A stretch of 64,000 nucleotides of DNA from Qipengyuania sp. YIM B01966. GTDB lineage: Bacteria; Pseudomonadota; Alphaproteobacteria; Sphingomonadales; Sphingomonadaceae. Where the stretch lies: contig NZ_JADMNM010000010.1 in assembly GCF_016461955.1 (NCBI RefSeq), positions 18,039-82,038 on the forward strand. The letters run 5' to 3'. Under the pieces are notes generated by a model, which saw nothing but the letters and a program-made list of their open reading frames with translations, did not search any database and was not told where the DNA came from. Below are positions 63,608 to 64,000 of the stretch, one piece after another; position 1 is the first letter of the stretch; every line of letters starts with the position of its first letter. A program made the translations under genes and the position numbers.

Positions 63608-64000
63608 ATGAATGCGCCTGTCGCCCAGCAATGGCCCGCCGGAACGGCCCCTTCCCCTGCCTTTTGCGGCGAGGACGAGCGCCTGTCGGTGCTGGCCGCC
63701 TTCGGCGTCGATGCGTTGCAGGACGATCCCGAACTGGCCGAGATCACCGCCTTCGCCGCGCAGCTGTGCGATGCGCCGATCTGCCTTGTCAGCCTGGTCG
63801 AACAGGAACGCCAGCGGTTCATCGCCCGTACCGGGCTCGATGCGCTGGAAACGCCGCGACCGACCTCGTTCTGTGCCCATGCGATGCTCGGGTCCGAGGC
63901 GCTTCAGGTGCCCGATGCGCAGGCAGACCCGCGCTTTGCCGATAACCCGCTGGTCACGGGCGAAACGCATATCCGTTTATGGATGGCCCGCCCCTTAATT
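63608..64000 (+). CDS. GAF-domain protein, N-terminal fragment
   Basis: The gene is open from ATG 63608 to the right edge (131 codons, no stop). The protein begins MNAPVAQQWP and contains a GAF domain: ERLSVLAAFGVDALQDDPEL, CDAPICLVSLVEQERQRFIA, PTSFCAHAML and ADPRFADNPLVTGETHIRLW. This type of GAF domain usually precedes a diguanylate cyclase/phosphodiesterase or a histidine kinase in alphaproteobacteria; the output domain is outside the window. Confidence 0.85.
   Translation, partial: MNAPVAQQWPAGTAPSPAFCGEDERLSVLAAFGVDALQDDPELAEITAFAAQLCDAPICLVSLVEQERQRFIARTGLDALETPRPTSFCAHAMLGSEALQVPDAQADPRFADNPLVTGETHIRLWMARPLI

Overview
High-GC bacterial chromosome, most likely a yellow-pigmented alphaproteobacterium of the order Sphingomonadales (Sphingomonadaceae or Erythrobacteraceae). 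Grounds: a zeaxanthin/nostoxanthin-type carotenoid cluster, an MJ0042 zinc-ribbon gene beside ftsEX, the metX-metW pair, many four-base start/stop overlaps, REP-like elements reading CGTCATTGCGAGCG...GCAATCC, and promoters of the alphaproteobacterial general stress sigma factor type (GGAAC-N16/17-CGTT). The order-level call is inference. There is no 16S gene, CRISPR array, integrase or insertion sequence; one tRNA (Leu, GAG) was found.

Layout. 1-10.2 kb: DoxX fragment, dcd, a secreted protein, glpD-putA, an enoyl-CoA hydratase and a large VIT/VWA-like secreted protein. 10.4-15.3 kb: carotenoid genes crtI-crtZ facing crtB-crtY, plus a divergent crtG-like hydroxylase; together they would convert phytoene to lycopene, beta-carotene, zeaxanthin and nostoxanthin. 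15.3-26.4 kb: an 11-kb, six-gene, translationally coupled operon behind a stress-type promoter. It encodes an Mfd-like protein lacking its motor lobe, four glycosyltransferase modules (three fused to other enzymes: UDP-galactopyranose mutase, Gfo/Idh/MocA oxidoreductase, GH1-like hydrolase) and an MDR dehydrogenase. This is the most unusual locus in the window; its product is not known to me. It ends against the 3' side of tRNA-Leu(GAG).

26.8-37 kb: zinc-ribbon protein, ftsE-ftsX-ydcF-like-plsC-like operon, hisC-tyrA, metX-metW, a two-domain sigma factor, a lytic transglycosylase. 37-48 kb: class Ia ribonucleotide reductase (nrdB and nrdA, separated), a stress-promoter-driven disordered protein, ppk2, nadB, an orphan ABC ATPase, and several small secreted or zinc-binding proteins, including a CHRD lipoprotein with a consensus stress promoter. 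48-57 kb: guaA, an AMP-dependent synthetase, a CDF cation transporter coupled to a small lipoprotein, sdaA and gyrB, then a REP cluster. 57-64 kb: a 5'-nucleotidase lipoprotein and a leucine-degradation operon (ivd, mccB) into which an AT-richer HIRAN-domain gene is threaded with four-base overlaps on both sides; the window ends in a GAF-domain gene.

Main candidates for something new: the chimeric glycosyltransferase operon with its motor-less Mfd paralogue, three stress-type promoters tying that operon to two small unannotated proteins, and the HIRAN gene embedded in the leucine catabolic operon.
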